From contig JAZTZO010000028.1 in assembly GCA_045637505.1 (NCBI GenBank), positions 11,934 through 75,933 on the forward strand: 64,000 nucleotides of DNA, in the 5' to 3' direction. The position numbers and the translations under genes are program-made. The stretch is from RGIG4079 sp045637505. GTDB taxonomy: Bacteria; Bacteroidota; Bacteroidia; Bacteroidales; Muribaculaceae. The notes beneath the pieces were generated by a model that worked only from the letters and a program-made list of their open reading frames with translations, did no database searches and was not told the origin of the DNA. Below are positions 1-8,647 of the stretch, piece after piece (positions within the stretch are counted from its first letter, which is position 1; each line of letters starts with the position of its first letter).

Positions 1-535
1 ACGAAGCCAACATCTGTTGATAGCTCACCATTGCTCGTTTTGCTTTATATTCCTCATAAATGGGCAAGTCGTTTTCGGTTAACACATATTCAAGATTATC
101 ATCATCAAAGGTTACGACATCTTTAATCTTCATATATTGGCTCACATTCTTCACAATCCAACTACCAGCAAGCAACGACAACACGCCAAACACCACATAT
201 TGCAACATCGCATCGGGCACCCCCAACACAAGAATCCCCACCACATACGACACAAAATATATAAACACCACACTATTCAATATAATGTTTGTCATCAGGT
301 TCTTTTTAATCTTTGCCACATTGTTGGTGTAGATTGTTTCAAAATAGTCAATCACTCGCTTATTGTGCGAATAAATTATATCTTTTTCAAAAATCTTCTT
401 TGTCAAATGTGGCACGACAAACATCACAATCAACAACGCCACTATAAATGAATTTTCTTGCAAAAAAGCCACACCGGTAAGTTCCAATATAGGATAAATC
501 ATTATCCACAACACAAAATAAAAACTCGTCTTCAT
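1..535 (-). CDS. Integral membrane protein, C-terminus cut by window edge
   Basis: This is an open frame of 178 codons from an ATG at 535 running off the left edge with no stop. The N-terminus begins MKTSFYFVLW and has several hydrophobic stretches (about residues 4-25, 28-45, 85-105 and 110-130), followed by a charged, acidic segment (KIKDVV, then a run of Asp) near residues 140-170. It therefore looks like a polytopic inner-membrane protein with a cytosolic tail. I do not recognise the family. A full Bacteroidetes promoter (TTG-N20-TAAATTTG) lies 33-63 bases upstream, which supports this start and strand. Short plus-strand frames in the same place are shadows. Confidence 0.6.
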   Translation of the reverse strand, partial: MKTSFYFVLWIMIYPILELTGVAFLQENSFIVALLIVMFVVPHLTKKIFEKDIIYSHNKRVIDYFETIYTNNVAKIKKNLMTNIILNSVVFIYFVSYVVGILVLGVPDAMLQYVVFGVLSLLAGSWIVKNVSQYMKIKDVVTFDDDNLEYVLTENDLPIYEEYKAKRAMVSYQQMLAS

Positions 536-567
536 TACACTATAAATTTATATTTACATCAACACCA

Positions 568-598
568 CAAATTTACACCACTTTATTTTAAAATACAA
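568..598 (-). promoter_or_regulatory. Bacteroidetes-type promoter of the left-edge membrane protein
   Basis: Read on the minus strand, TTG at 598-596 is followed after 20 bases by TAAATTTG at 575-568, matching the TTTG/TAnnTTTG sigma-70 consensus of Bacteroidetes. The start codon at 535 lies about 33 bases downstream. Confidence 0.55.
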
Positions 599-619
599 TA
601 GAATACATAAAAACAACAT

Positions 620-646
620 AAGCGAAACCAATAATTAGTTCCGCTT
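620..646 (-). terminator. Terminator of the ior/paaK operon
   Basis: Nine-base arms AAGCGGAAC and GTTTCGCTT (minus strand, one G-U pair) enclose a 9-base loop. They lie about 50 bases past the stop of the ACT-domain gene, and the minus-strand sequence turns T-rich shortly after. Confidence 0.55.
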
Positions 647-697
647 ATACTTTTATCTATTTTGTTATTTTACCTCTTTCCTTTTTGATTTTTTCTT

Positions 698-1105
698 TTA
701 GAGTTTATTGATATTGCATTCGCATTTAGAGAGTTCGGCGAGGCATTTATCGAGGTCGTTGGGGTGGATTACGACATTGGCTTTGTCGCCTTCGGCAAAG
801 GCGTACATATATTCGATGAAGATGTCGTTTTTAGCTAAATGGTCGAGGATTTCAGAGAGCGAACCTGCCACATTAGGACAACTGATACATACAACATCGG
901 TCAACATCACAGCAAAGTTCTCGTTGCGCAACACCTCTACTGCTCGTTCCACATCGGACACGATAAGGCGCAAGATACCGAAATCGGTAGTTTCTGCCAT
1001 ACTGAACGCGTGCATATTGATGCCATATTTGCCTAATATCTTTGTGAGGTCGTTGATGCGACCTGTCTTATTTTCAAGGAAAATTGATAGCTGTTTGATT
1101 GTCAT
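698..1105 (-). CDS. Tandem ACT-domain regulatory protein
   Basis: The 135-residue protein consists of two ACT domains (about 1-66 and 68-132) and no enzyme domain. ACT domains bind amino acids, and stand-alone double-ACT proteins sit beside paaK and ior genes in many anaerobes. Residues such as the N-terminal KQLSIFLENKTGR and the second-repeat CPNVAGSLSEIL are typical ACT beta-alpha-beta starts. It is the last gene of the operon, 20 bases after paaK, so it probably senses an aromatic or branched-chain amino acid linked to this pathway. The ligand is inference. Start ATG at 1105 is well placed. Confidence 0.85.
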   Translation of the reverse strand: MTIKQLSIFLENKTGRINDLTKILGKYGINMHAFSMAETTDFGILRLIVSDVERAVEVLRNENFAVMLTDVVCISCPNVAGSLSEILDHLAKNDIFIEYMYAFAEGDKANVVIHPNDLDKCLAELSKCECNINKL

Positions 1106-1125
1106 AATATCCTGTGTTTTAATGG

Positions 1126-2424
1126 TTAGAGATTGCGTTTATCTATCACATGCTTGCTCTTGCCTTGGCTGCGTTCGATGCTATTTGGCTCCATCAAGCG
1201 CACATCGGCACTGATTGAAAGCACGCTTTTAAGTTTGTCGGCAAGGCGTTTTTTCATAGCCAACATGCTACCCACATCGCCACTGAAGAAGTCGCGACGC
1301 ACCTCTACTTGAACTTGCAATGTGTCGAGATTGTTCACGCGGTCAACAACAAGCATGTATTGAGGTTCAAATTCGGGCATTTCGAGAATAACGCTTTCCA
1401 CTTGTGATGGGAACACATTGATACCACGAATGATGAGCATATCGTCGCTACGACCCATGATGCGTCCCATACGCACTGATGTGCGACCACATGCACAAGT
1501 GCCGTCTATGAGTGTACAAAGGTCTTTTGTGCGATAGCGAAGCACTGGCATACCCTCTTTTGTGAGAGTGGTAAATACCAATTCTCCTTGAGTGCCATAG
1601 GGAAGTTGCTCAAGAGTATCAGGGTTGATGATTTCGGGATAGAAATGGTCTTCGTTGATGTGTGAGCCGTTTTGCTCTTGACATTCATATGACACACCAG
1701 GACCCATAATTTCGCTCAAACCATAGATATTATACCCTTTCAAGCCAAGGCGTTCTTCAATCTCTTTACGCATATTTTCGGTCCAAGGCTCGGCCCCAAA
1801 TGCCCCAATGCGAAGATTGATATCATCTTTTGACAAGCCCATCTTGTCGAGAGTTTCGGCAAGGTAGAGAGCATAAGATGGAGTACAAGCGATACCCGAA
1901 ATTTTCAAGTCGCGAATGAGTCGGATATGTTTTTCGGTGTTACCTGTAGATGTAGGCACCACTGTTGCACCGAGGTTTTCCACACCATAGTGAGCACCAA
2001 GACCTCCAGTAAACAAGCCATAGCCATAACTCACCGAGAATGTATCTTCGCGAGTAACGCCATAGGCAGTCAAACAACGAGCCATTACCTCGGACCACAC
2101 TGCCAAGTCCTTTCGAGTATATCCCACGATTGTGGGGTTACCTGTAGTGCCCGACGAAGCATGCACACGCACAATCTCAGAAGGGGGCGCAGCTTGCAAT
2201 CCATAGGGATAGTTATCGCGAAGGTCTTGCTTTGTGGTGAAAGGGAGTTTCACTATATCGTCGATGCTTTTGATGTCCTCGGGCGAGAGGTCCATCGCTT
2301 GCATTTTGTTGCGATAGAAAGGCACGTTGTGATACACATACGTTACCAATTTTTGTAGTCGGCGACCTTGCAACGCATGCATCTCGTCGCGACTCATACA
2401 TTCTTTATTGGGATTCCAAATCAT
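1126..2424 (-). CDS. paaK: Phenylacetate-CoA ligase (AMP-forming)
   Basis: The 432-residue adenylate-forming ligase has the usual PaaK length. Visible motifs are the phosphate loop SSGTTGNPTIVGYT (near residue 90), the acyl-adenylate region GLSEIMGPGVSYEC (near 235), YRTKDLC and the C-terminal hinge RSDDMLIIRGINVFPSQVE (near 330). It joins or releases CoA from phenylacetate, indoleacetate or related aryl acids. In gut Bacteroidales it is coupled with IorAB, which makes aryl-acetyl-CoA from aryl pyruvates. Running in reverse, the ligase would yield ATP and the free aryl acid; this direction is inference. It lies in the operon between the aminotransferase and the ACT protein. Confidence 0.92.
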   Translation of the reverse strand: MIWNPNKECMSRDEMHALQGRRLQKLVTYVYHNVPFYRNKMQAMDLSPEDIKSIDDIVKLPFTTKQDLRDNYPYGLQAAPPSEIVRVHASSGTTGNPTIVGYTRKDLAVWSEVMARCLTAYGVTREDTFSVSYGYGLFTGGLGAHYGVENLGATVVPTSTGNTEKHIRLIRDLKISGIACTPSYALYLAETLDKMGLSKDDINLRIGAFGAEPWTENMRKEIEERLGLKGYNIYGLSEIMGPGVSYECQEQNGSHINEDHFYPEIINPDTLEQLPYGTQGELVFTTLTKEGMPVLRYRTKDLCTLIDGTCACGRTSVRMGRIMGRSDDMLIIRGINVFPSQVESVILEMPEFEPQYMLVVDRVNNLDTLQVQVEVRRDFFSGDVGSMLAMKKRLADKLKSVLSISADVRLMEPNSIERSQGKSKHVIDKRNL

Positions 2425-2453
2425 TGTATATTGGTATTATATCGTTCTAATTA

Positions 2454-3767
2454 TTAGTTCAATGGATGGTCTTCGTTGAATGCCTTCATACGCTCAGCCA
2501 TCACATCATAAAGGTCATCGCGCATGCGAGAGGTACAAGCACGCACTCCTTGTTGGTCGCTACCTGTAGTAGAGAGCGAAATGCTACTCACTCCATAATA
2601 AAGCAATTCTTTCAACAAGTCACCCCCACTCAAGTCGCCATAGCCAATGGTAAAGAAGAATCCATCGCCCACTTGCTTCGTTACATCATAGTCATAAATG
2701 ATGTGGAAACCATTGTCGGTAAAGATTTTTTTCATCTTTTCGGCACGGCGAGCATATTCGCGAGTATCCTCCACGAAGTTGATTTTGCCCTCGGTCGATA
2801 GACGCAACATCTCGGCATAAGCATATTGTGTTGAGGCAGTGCAGCCCGATGTTATCATATATAGGATTGATGCGATGAGAGTTTGACCAAACACGCCAGC
2901 ATCTTTATAACGCTCTGCCAATGCAGGGAATTGACGATCAAACAATTTGTCGCTAATGCAAGTCAACGCCATGCGCTGACCAGCATAACTGAATATCTTC
3001 GACGAAGAAAGCATCAAGATATAATTATCGGTATAATGTGCCACTGTGGGAGGATAAGGAGGTTCAAATGGGTGCCCCATATCAGAACGGAAGTCCATAC
3101 AGAAGTAAGCCAAATCTTCCATCACAATCACATCATATTTAGTGGCAAGTTCGCCAATAATCTTGAGTTCGGCATCTTCGAGGCAAATCCACGCAGGGTT
3201 ATTAGGGTTAGAGTAAACGATTGCAGCAATATCGCCACCAGCCATCATACTCTCCAATTTTTCACGCAAAGCCTCGCCACGATAGTTGTAAATATCAAAC
3301 TCAACCCACTCGGCACCTATGATGCGTAACTGCGACTTTTGTATAGGGAAACCAGGGTCGATAAAAAGCACCTTGTTTTTGCCAGGAGCGCGTTGAGTGC
3401 ATGCGATAAACGAGCCATACGACCCGGCTACACTCCCCACCGTGGGGACACACGCGCGAGGCGAAATATCAACATTCATAAATGCCTTGACAAATCGCGA
3501 TGCCTCATATTTCAATTCGGGGACACCAGCAGCTGCAGGATATTGCGAGCCCACACCACGATCGAGCGCGGCTTTTTCGGCCTCCACCCCAAGTTGGTTT
3601 ACAGGCAGTCCTGGAGAGCCTTGATCCATGCGTATAAATGGTATTCCCGTTTCTTTTTCGAGATATTGAGCCACAAGAAGCACCTCGCCAATAGTGGCCT
3701 TTGAGAGGTCGGCAATGTGAAGTTCTTTCACTGCCTTTGCAACCAACTCTTCGCTGAAAATTTTCAT
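2454..3767 (-). CDS. PLP-dependent aminotransferase, class I/II
   Basis: The 437-residue fold-type I aminotransferase has the cofactor lysine in SSSKIFSYAGQRMA (near residue 257), the substrate/PLP Asn-Pro motif SNPNNPAW (near 185) and the Asp-Leu-Ala-Tyr segment MEDLAYFCMD. Its place between iorB and paaK suggests that it makes or consumes the aromatic 2-oxo acid used by IorAB. The exact amino acid cannot be read from sequence. It lies 13 bases after iorB, consistent with co-transcription. An N-terminal extension of about 40 residues precedes the MDQGSPGLP segment. I see no sign of damage. Confidence 0.88.
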   Translation of the reverse strand: MKIFSEELVAKAVKELHIADLSKATIGEVLLVAQYLEKETGIPFIRMDQGSPGLPVNQLGVEAEKAALDRGVGSQYPAAAGVPELKYEASRFVKAFMNVDISPRACVPTVGSVAGSYGSFIACTQRAPGKNKVLFIDPGFPIQKSQLRIIGAEWVEFDIYNYRGEALREKLESMMAGGDIAAIVYSNPNNPAWICLEDAELKIIGELATKYDVIVMEDLAYFCMDFRSDMGHPFEPPYPPTVAHYTDNYILMLSSSKIFSYAGQRMALTCISDKLFDRQFPALAERYKDAGVFGQTLIASILYMITSGCTASTQYAYAEMLRLSTEGKINFVEDTREYARRAEKMKKIFTDNGFHIIYDYDVTKQVGDGFFFTIGYGDLSGGDLLKELLYYGVSSISLSTTGSDQQGVRACTSRMRDDLYDVMAERMKAFNEDHPLN

Positions 3768-3780
3768 CGTTTTGAAATTT

Positions 3781-4356
3781 TTATTTTACTGCGTTTAATC
3801 CAAGGTCAAACGCTTGTTGGTTCATTTCCACCACTTTTTCACCCTTTGAGGCAAACACTCGAGCAATGCTTTCGCGCAACTGCTCGGGAGTGAGAATTTC
3901 GATATAACGAGCAGCCATACCGAGCAATATCACATTGGCACTCTTGGGCATACTATTTTCTTTAGCAACATCCTCGATGGGCAATGCTGCCACATGTGGC
4001 AAACTATTAAGTTCATTCATCAATGCCTCTTCTTCGGGATAGTTGGGAATATTTTTAAACGGATGCGATGATGTCACCACCCACCCTTCTTTGTCGAGAT
4101 AGGTCAAATAGCGCAATGCTTCCATTGGTTCCATTGAGATAATCAAGTCGGCAGCACCCTCTTTAATCAAATCGGAATAGATTTCATCGGTTGATAGGCG
4201 AAGATTAGATTGCACATCACCTCCGCGTTGACTCATGCCATGCACTTCGGCTTGTTTCAAACTCAATCCGGCCACCGCTGCAGCATCACCTATGATTGTG
4301 GCGATAGTGAGAATTCCTTGACCTCCTACGCCAGCTAATATTATATCTTTTTTCAT
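3781..4356 (-). CDS. iorB: Indolepyruvate ferredoxin oxidoreductase, beta subunit
   Basis: The 191-residue protein matches the gamma-type domain of 2-oxoacid:ferredoxin oxidoreductases, starting with the glycine-rich GVGGQGILTIATIIGDAA and the motif HGMSQRGGDVQS. Together with IorA it decarboxylates aryl pyruvates to aryl-acetyl-CoA while reducing ferredoxin. The start codon overlaps the iorA stop by four bases (ATGA type), indicating translational coupling and a one-to-one complex. The length is normal for the family. Confidence 0.93.
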   Translation of the reverse strand: MKKDIILAGVGGQGILTIATIIGDAAAVAGLSLKQAEVHGMSQRGGDVQSNLRLSTDEIYSDLIKEGAADLIISMEPMEALRYLTYLDKEGWVVTSSHPFKNIPNYPEEEALMNELNSLPHVAALPIEDVAKENSMPKSANVILLGMAARYIEILTPEQLRESIARVFASKGEKVVEMNQQAFDLGLNAVK

Positions 4357-5951
4357 TGTTGTTGAGCCTTTTGTTTACGAAGTTTGCGACTGAGGGTTTG
4401 GATACATTCACGACGAGGAATGATTACCGACACCCCTTTATATTCAATTTCTTCACGAATGATGCGAGTGATTTCCTCCATATTTTTGGGTAGAGGGACT
4501 ACCACACGCACATGCTCGGGAGCAACACCAAGTCCGAGGCATATTGCTTCAAACTTATTGGTACCAGCCGAGTCTTGACCACCTGTCATCGCTGTTGTGA
4601 GGTTGTCAGAGAGCACCACTGTGATGTTGGCATTATCATTGACAGCATCGAGCAATCCGGTCATACCCGAGTGTGTAAATGTAGAGTCGCCAATCACAGC
4701 AATTGCGGGGAACACACCAGCATCGGCAGCCCCTTTAGCCATAGTGATTGATGCACCCATATCAACACAACTATCGATTGCACGGAATGGAGGCAATGCC
4801 CCAAGTGTGTAGCAACCTATATCGCCAAAGATGCGAGCATCGGCATATTCGGCAGCCACTTTATTGAGCGCATCATACACATCACGGTGTCCACATCCTT
4901 GACACAACGCGGGTGGACGAGGCATCAAGTTTTGAGCCGAAGCATATGCTTGAGGGAGTGTCACTCCAAGAGCAGCACCCACGCAGTCGGGAGTCAATTC
5001 GCCTGTGCGAGGAAGGTCGCCAGTCAATCGACCTTTCAACACATAGTCAGCGCCAAGCAATCCCTTCACTTGCTCCTCAACCAATGGCTGACCATCTTCG
5101 GCCACAAGTATTGCATCGCATTCGTCGGCCAACGCCTTGATTGATGCTTCGGGAATAGGATATTGCGAAACCTTCAACACCTTCACGCCAAGTTGTTGAG
5201 GATTATTTTCCATTACATAATTATAGGCGATACCACAAGCCACAACACCAAGTTTTGCCTTACCCTCGCCTGCTACTTTCTTATTAAATGGAGAAGCCTC
5301 GGCACTTGCCAAGAGTTGTGGTTGTTTTTCAACCAACGCCGCATATTGACGGCGAGCATTCCCAGGCAACAACACCCAATGAGCGCGTTCATTATCGGGG
5401 TTAAGCGCATTTTGTGCCATAGGAGCTTTCACCTCAACACCAGCACGCGAGTGAGCCAAACGGGTAACTACACGCATCAACACTGGCAATCGCAATTGTT
5501 CCGAAAGTTCATAGGCATATTTCATCATTTCATAAGCCTCTTGTTGGGTTGAAGGCTCGAGAATGGGAATCATAGTGAATTTGCCATAAAAGCGAGAGTC
5601 TTGCTCATTTTGAGAAGAGTGCATCGAAGGGTCATCGGCAGCAAGAACCACCAAGCCACCATTCACCCCAGTGATACCCGAGTTGACAAATGCATCGGCA
5701 GCCACATTCATACCCACATGTTTCATACACACAAGCGCACGCTTGCCAGCATACGACATGCCCAATGCAGCCTCCATGGCTGTTTTTTCGTTTGTACACC
5801 AACGGCTACGCACCTCGGGAGCATTGCCTTGGATATATTCGGTAATTTCGGTCGATGGTGTTCCGGGATAGGCATATACGCCACTAATGCCGGCATGGAT
5901 AGCACCTAATGCTATCGCCTCATCGCCCAATAAAAGTTTGCGTTCAATCAT
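4353..5951 (-). CDS. iorA: Indolepyruvate ferredoxin oxidoreductase, alpha subunit (short form)
   Basis: The 532-residue protein has an N-terminal pyrimidine-binding half (GVYAYPGTPSTEITEY) and a C-terminal thiamine-diphosphate half (LCQGCGHRDVYDAL near 350, GDIGCYTLG, and GDSTFTHSGMTGLLDAV as the Mg-ThDP motif). Archaeal IorA continues into a ferredoxin domain with two CxxCxxC clusters. Here the chain ends in RKLRKQKAQQQ with no such cysteines, so electrons must pass to a separate ferredoxin. This short form may be normal for this lineage; that is an inference from length. The gene starts 28 bases after the nitrilase gene, and no independent promoter is visible in that gap. Confidence 0.92.
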   Translation of the reverse strand: MIERKLLLGDEAIALGAIHAGISGVYAYPGTPSTEITEYIQGNAPEVRSRWCTNEKTAMEAALGMSYAGKRALVCMKHVGMNVAADAFVNSGITGVNGGLVVLAADDPSMHSSQNEQDSRFYGKFTMIPILEPSTQQEAYEMMKYAYELSEQLRLPVLMRVVTRLAHSRAGVEVKAPMAQNALNPDNERAHWVLLPGNARRQYAALVEKQPQLLASAEASPFNKKVAGEGKAKLGVVACGIAYNYVMENNPQQLGVKVLKVSQYPIPEASIKALADECDAILVAEDGQPLVEEQVKGLLGADYVLKGRLTGDLPRTGELTPDCVGAALGVTLPQAYASAQNLMPRPPALCQGCGHRDVYDALNKVAAEYADARIFGDIGCYTLGALPPFRAIDSCVDMGASITMAKGAADAGVFPAIAVIGDSTFTHSGMTGLLDAVNDNANITVVLSDNLTTAMTGGQDSAGTNKFEAICLGLGVAPEHVRVVVPLPKNMEEITRIIREEIEYKGVSVIIPRRECIQTLSRKLRKQKAQQQ

Positions 5952-5979
5952 AATTTATATCGTTTTTTTATTTTTCTAA

Positions 5980-6732
5980 TCAAATATCGGCATCGTTGAG
6001 TGCAGGGAATTTTTCACGGAAAGCCTCCAACATTGCCATATCAACCTCGGCCGATGCTTCACATTCTTCACCCATCGCACACGCAGCAATCGTTTTGCCA
6101 TATGGGTCAATAACAACACTGCCACCACAATACTCACATGTGGGGTCGGTGCCTACACGATTTACTCCTGCCACATAGCATTGGTTTTCGATGGCACGAG
6201 CCACCAACAATGCACTCCATGCACCCACGCGTGGTGTGGGCCAACTTGCCACATATAGTATCATATCGTAGTCGCCACGATTGCGCGACCATATGGGGAA
6301 ACGAAGGTCGTAGCACACTTCAAGCAAAATGCGTACACCTTTCCACTCCACTATCACACGACTATCGCCAGCTGTGAATCGTTTATGCTCACCCCCATAG
6401 GTGAACAGGTGTTTTTTGTCATAAAAAGCGACCTCCCCATTGGGCTTCACAAAATAGAATCGATTGTAGAATTTACCATCTTGCTCCACTGCCACACTTC
6501 CGGCAATAGCAGCACCCGTTGCAGCAGCCTTTTGCTTCATCCATTTGAGCGTATCACTATCGGCGATCTCGGCAATCCCCTCGGGGTGAATACAAAAACC
6601 TGTTGAGAACATTTCGGGCAACACATAAAGGTCGGCTCCCGCATTTCGGTCAATAGCCTCATCGGCACGAGCCACATTGAGCGCTGTATCGGCCCAAACT
6701 ATATCGCGTTGTAGTATCGTTATTTTCATCAT
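5980..6732 (-). CDS. Nitrilase-superfamily omega-amidase (YafV-like)
   Basis: Starting at ATG 6732 (MMKITILQ) the protein is about 250 residues, the usual length for YafV-like amidases. The Glu-Lys-Cys catalytic triad is visible: E in LPEMFSTGF, K in YDKKHLFTYGG and C in LLEVCYDLRFP. Such enzymes hydrolyse 2-oxoamides (for example alpha-ketoglutaramate or ketosuccinamate left by glutamine or asparagine transaminases). That fits an operon with an aminotransferase and lies opposite glnA. The frame is open upstream to 6891, but that extension crosses the promoter and is not conserved-looking, so the shorter start is chosen. First gene of a six-gene operon. Confidence 0.87.
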   Translation of the reverse strand: MMKITILQRDIVWADTALNVARADEAIDRNAGADLYVLPEMFSTGFCIHPEGIAEIADSDTLKWMKQKAAATGAAIAGSVAVEQDGKFYNRFYFVKPNGEVAFYDKKHLFTYGGEHKRFTAGDSRVIVEWKGVRILLEVCYDLRFPIWSRNRGDYDMILYVASWPTPRVGAWSALLVARAIENQCYVAGVNRVGTDPTCEYCGGSVVIDPYGKTIAACAMGEECEASAEVDMAMLEAFREKFPALNDADI

Positions 6733-6748
6733 ATATATATTTAGATTG

Positions 6749-6780
6749 CAAATATACTGATTTTCGCAATATTCTACTAA
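6749..6780 (-). promoter_or_regulatory. Promoter of the nitrilase-ior-paaK operon
   Basis: On the minus strand TTAG (6780-6777), a 20-base spacer and TATATTTG (6756-6749) match the Bacteroidetes consensus. The start codon is 17 bases beyond the -7 box. Because all six downstream genes are closely spaced, this is probably the promoter for the whole operon. Confidence 0.6.
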
Positions 6781-6891
6781 CTTTTTGACAATAAAATTGC
6801 AAAAAATATCACAAATTGCAACCAAAACGCATTTTTTGCGATAATAAAACATAAAAACAACCCTATCGTGTGCAGAAAAATACTTAATCAA

Positions 6892-6922
6892 TTGTGAGTT
6901 TTATCGCAAATATTTATATTTG
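6892..6922 (+). promoter_or_regulatory. glnA promoter with overlapping inverted repeat
   Basis: TTG (6892-6894), a 20-base spacer and TATATTTG (6915-6922) form a full Bacteroidetes promoter 45 bases before glnA. A perfect 7-bp inverted repeat GCAAATA-TTTA-TATTTGC (6906-6923) covers the -7 box. It could be a regulator site or simply the symmetry of the box. Confidence 0.6.
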
Positions 6923-6967
6923 CAAATTGAAAATCTATTTGATAATTCACAACTAACATAATATATT

Positions 6968-8470
6968 ATGGATAAAGAACTTGCTTTGAACCCTAATAGG
7001 GTTGTGGCTTATCTTGGCAAACCTGCCAAAGAATTTACTAAAGCCGACATCATTCGCTTCATCACCGAAAACGAAATTCGCATGGTCAACTTTATGTACC
7101 CCGCTGGTGATGGTCGTTTGAAAACTTTGAATTTTGTAATCAACAATTTGGCTTACCTCGATGCAATCCTCACTTGTGGCGAACGCGTTGACGGCTCAAG
7201 CCTTTTCCCATTTATCGAGGCTGGAAGTAGCGACCTTTATGTGTTGCCACGCTTCTCTACTGCATTCCTCGACCCATTTGCCGAAATCCCCACTCTTTCA
7301 ATGCTCTGCTCTTACTTCAATAAAGATGGCGAACCTCTTGAAAGTTCTCCCGAAAACACTCTTCACAAAGCGTGCAAGGCGTTTAACGAAGTTACTGGTA
7401 TGGAATTCCAAGCAATGGGCGAATTGGAATATTATGTTATCGCTCCCGATGATGAAATGTTCCCTGCTACCGACCAAAAGGGTTATCACGAATCGGCTCC
7501 TTACGCTAAATTCAACGAGTTCCGCACTCAATGCATGGCATACATTGCTCAAGCTGGCGGACAAATCAAATATGGACACTCTGAAGTAGGCAACTTCACT
7601 ATCGATGGCATGATTTATGAGCAAAACGAAATCGAGTTCTTGCCTGTAAATGCTAAAGATGCTGCCGACCAACTTATGGTGGCAAAATGGATTATTCGCA
7701 ACCTCGCATATCAATTGGGCTACGACATCACTTTCGCTCCTAAAATCACTGTGGGAAAAGCCGGCTCGGGTCTCCATGTTCATATGCGCATCGTGAAAGA
7801 TGGTCAAAACCAAATGCTCGATGGTGGAGTGCTTTCGGCTACTGCTCGCAAAGCTATCGCAGGTATGATGGAACTTGCTCCTTCAATCACTGCATTCGGT
7901 AACACCAACCCAACTTCTTACTTCCGTCTTGTGCCTCACCAAGAAGCACCAACCAATGTATGTTGGGGCGACCGCAACCGTTCGGTATTGGTGCGTGTAC
8001 CTCTCGGATGGGCTGCTAAAGCCGATATGTGTCAACTCGCTAACCCACTCGAAGGTCCAAGCAACTACGATACATCTCAAAAACAAACAGTTGAAATGCG
8101 TTCACCCGACGGCTCGGCCGACATTTACCAACTAATTGCCGGTTTGGCAGTGGCTTGTCGCCATGGTTTCGAACTTGAAAACGCATTGGAGATTGCCGAA
8201 AAGACATATGTGAACGTAAATATTCACAAAGAAGAAAATGCCGACAAACTCAGCACATTGGATCAACTTCCCGACAGCTGTGCTGCTTCGGCCGACTGCC
8301 TTGAACGCCAACGCGAAGTATTTGAAAAATACAACGTATTCAGCCCTGCGATGATTAACGGCATCATCAACAAACTTCGTTCTTACAACGACCTCACTCT
8401 ACGCAAAGACATCGAAGGCAACAACGAAGAAATGCTCAACATCGTAAAACGCTACTTCCACTGCGGATAA
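6968..8470 (+). CDS. glnA: Glutamine synthetase
   Basis: The 500-residue enzyme makes glutamine from glutamate, ammonia and ATP. It shows the glutamate/metal motif MGELEYYVIAP, the metal and substrate loop GKAGSGLHVHM (near residue 263) and the ATP/glutamate region NPTSYFRLVPHQEAPTNVCWGDRN (near 315). The length fits the GlnA form found in Bacteroidales, between the 440-470 residue GSI and the 700-residue GSIII forms. It is transcribed divergently from the ior operon and ends at a strong hairpin. The last 28 codons, the stop and a few bases beyond recur at 9923-10013, so this tail has been duplicated or exchanged (see findings). Confidence 0.93.
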   Translation: MDKELALNPNRVVAYLGKPAKEFTKADIIRFITENEIRMVNFMYPAGDGRLKTLNFVINNLAYLDAILTCGERVDGSSLFPFIEAGSSDLYVLPRFSTAFLDPFAEIPTLSMLCSYFNKDGEPLESSPENTLHKACKAFNEVTGMEFQAMGELEYYVIAPDDEMFPATDQKGYHESAPYAKFNEFRTQCMAYIAQAGGQIKYGHSEVGNFTIDGMIYEQNEIEFLPVNAKDAADQLMVAKWIIRNLAYQLGYDITFAPKITVGKAGSGLHVHMRIVKDGQNQMLDGGVLSATARKAIAGMMELAPSITAFGNTNPTSYFRLVPHQEAPTNVCWGDRNRSVLVRVPLGWAAKADMCQLANPLEGPSNYDTSQKQTVEMRSPDGSADIYQLIAGLAVACRHGFELENALEIAEKTYVNVNIHKEENADKLSTLDQLPDSCAASADCLERQREVFEKYNVFSPAMINGIINKLRSYNDLTLRKDIEGNNEEMLNIVKRYFHCG

Positions 8471-8473
8471 TCG
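8383..8473 (+). repeat. glnA: glnA 3'-end repeat, copy A (inside glnA)
   Basis: The last ~91 bases of glnA, through the stop, match 9923-10013 with three mismatches. All three fall in two adjacent codons and change only Leu to Phe. The repeat unit seems to extend into the similar downstream terminator. Confidence 0.9.
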
Positions 8474-8496
8474 TTTACGACAACTCAACAATAATC

Positions 8497-8523
8497 AAGG
8501 GAGCCCCGCAAGGAGCTCCCTTT
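8497..8523 (+). terminator. glnA terminator hairpin
   Basis: AAGGGAGC and GCTCCCTT arms enclose a 10-base loop, 27 bases after the glnA stop, followed by a short T run. Near copies of the same hairpin occur at 10039-10067 and 12951-12975. Confidence 0.7.
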
Positions 8524-8647
8524 GATATTTATAAAGATAATAAGCCCCAAGCAAAAGCAATTAAAAGTCCGCAAATTTTATTGTTTCAAATATTTACGCT
8601 ATCTTTACAAACCAAAAATGTGTAAATACACAAAAATTGTCCGCGAC

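Noticed and set aside
6733..6891. N-terminal extension of the nitrilase frame
   Set aside because: It crosses a full promoter and gives a hydrophobic, Cys-rich sequence unlike the family; the start at 6732 gives the normal length.
8522..8647. Upstream extension of the ATPase frame after glnA
   Set aside because: It begins inside the glnA terminator, is A+T-rich and lacks conserved-looking sequence; ATG 8648 gives the usual N-terminus.
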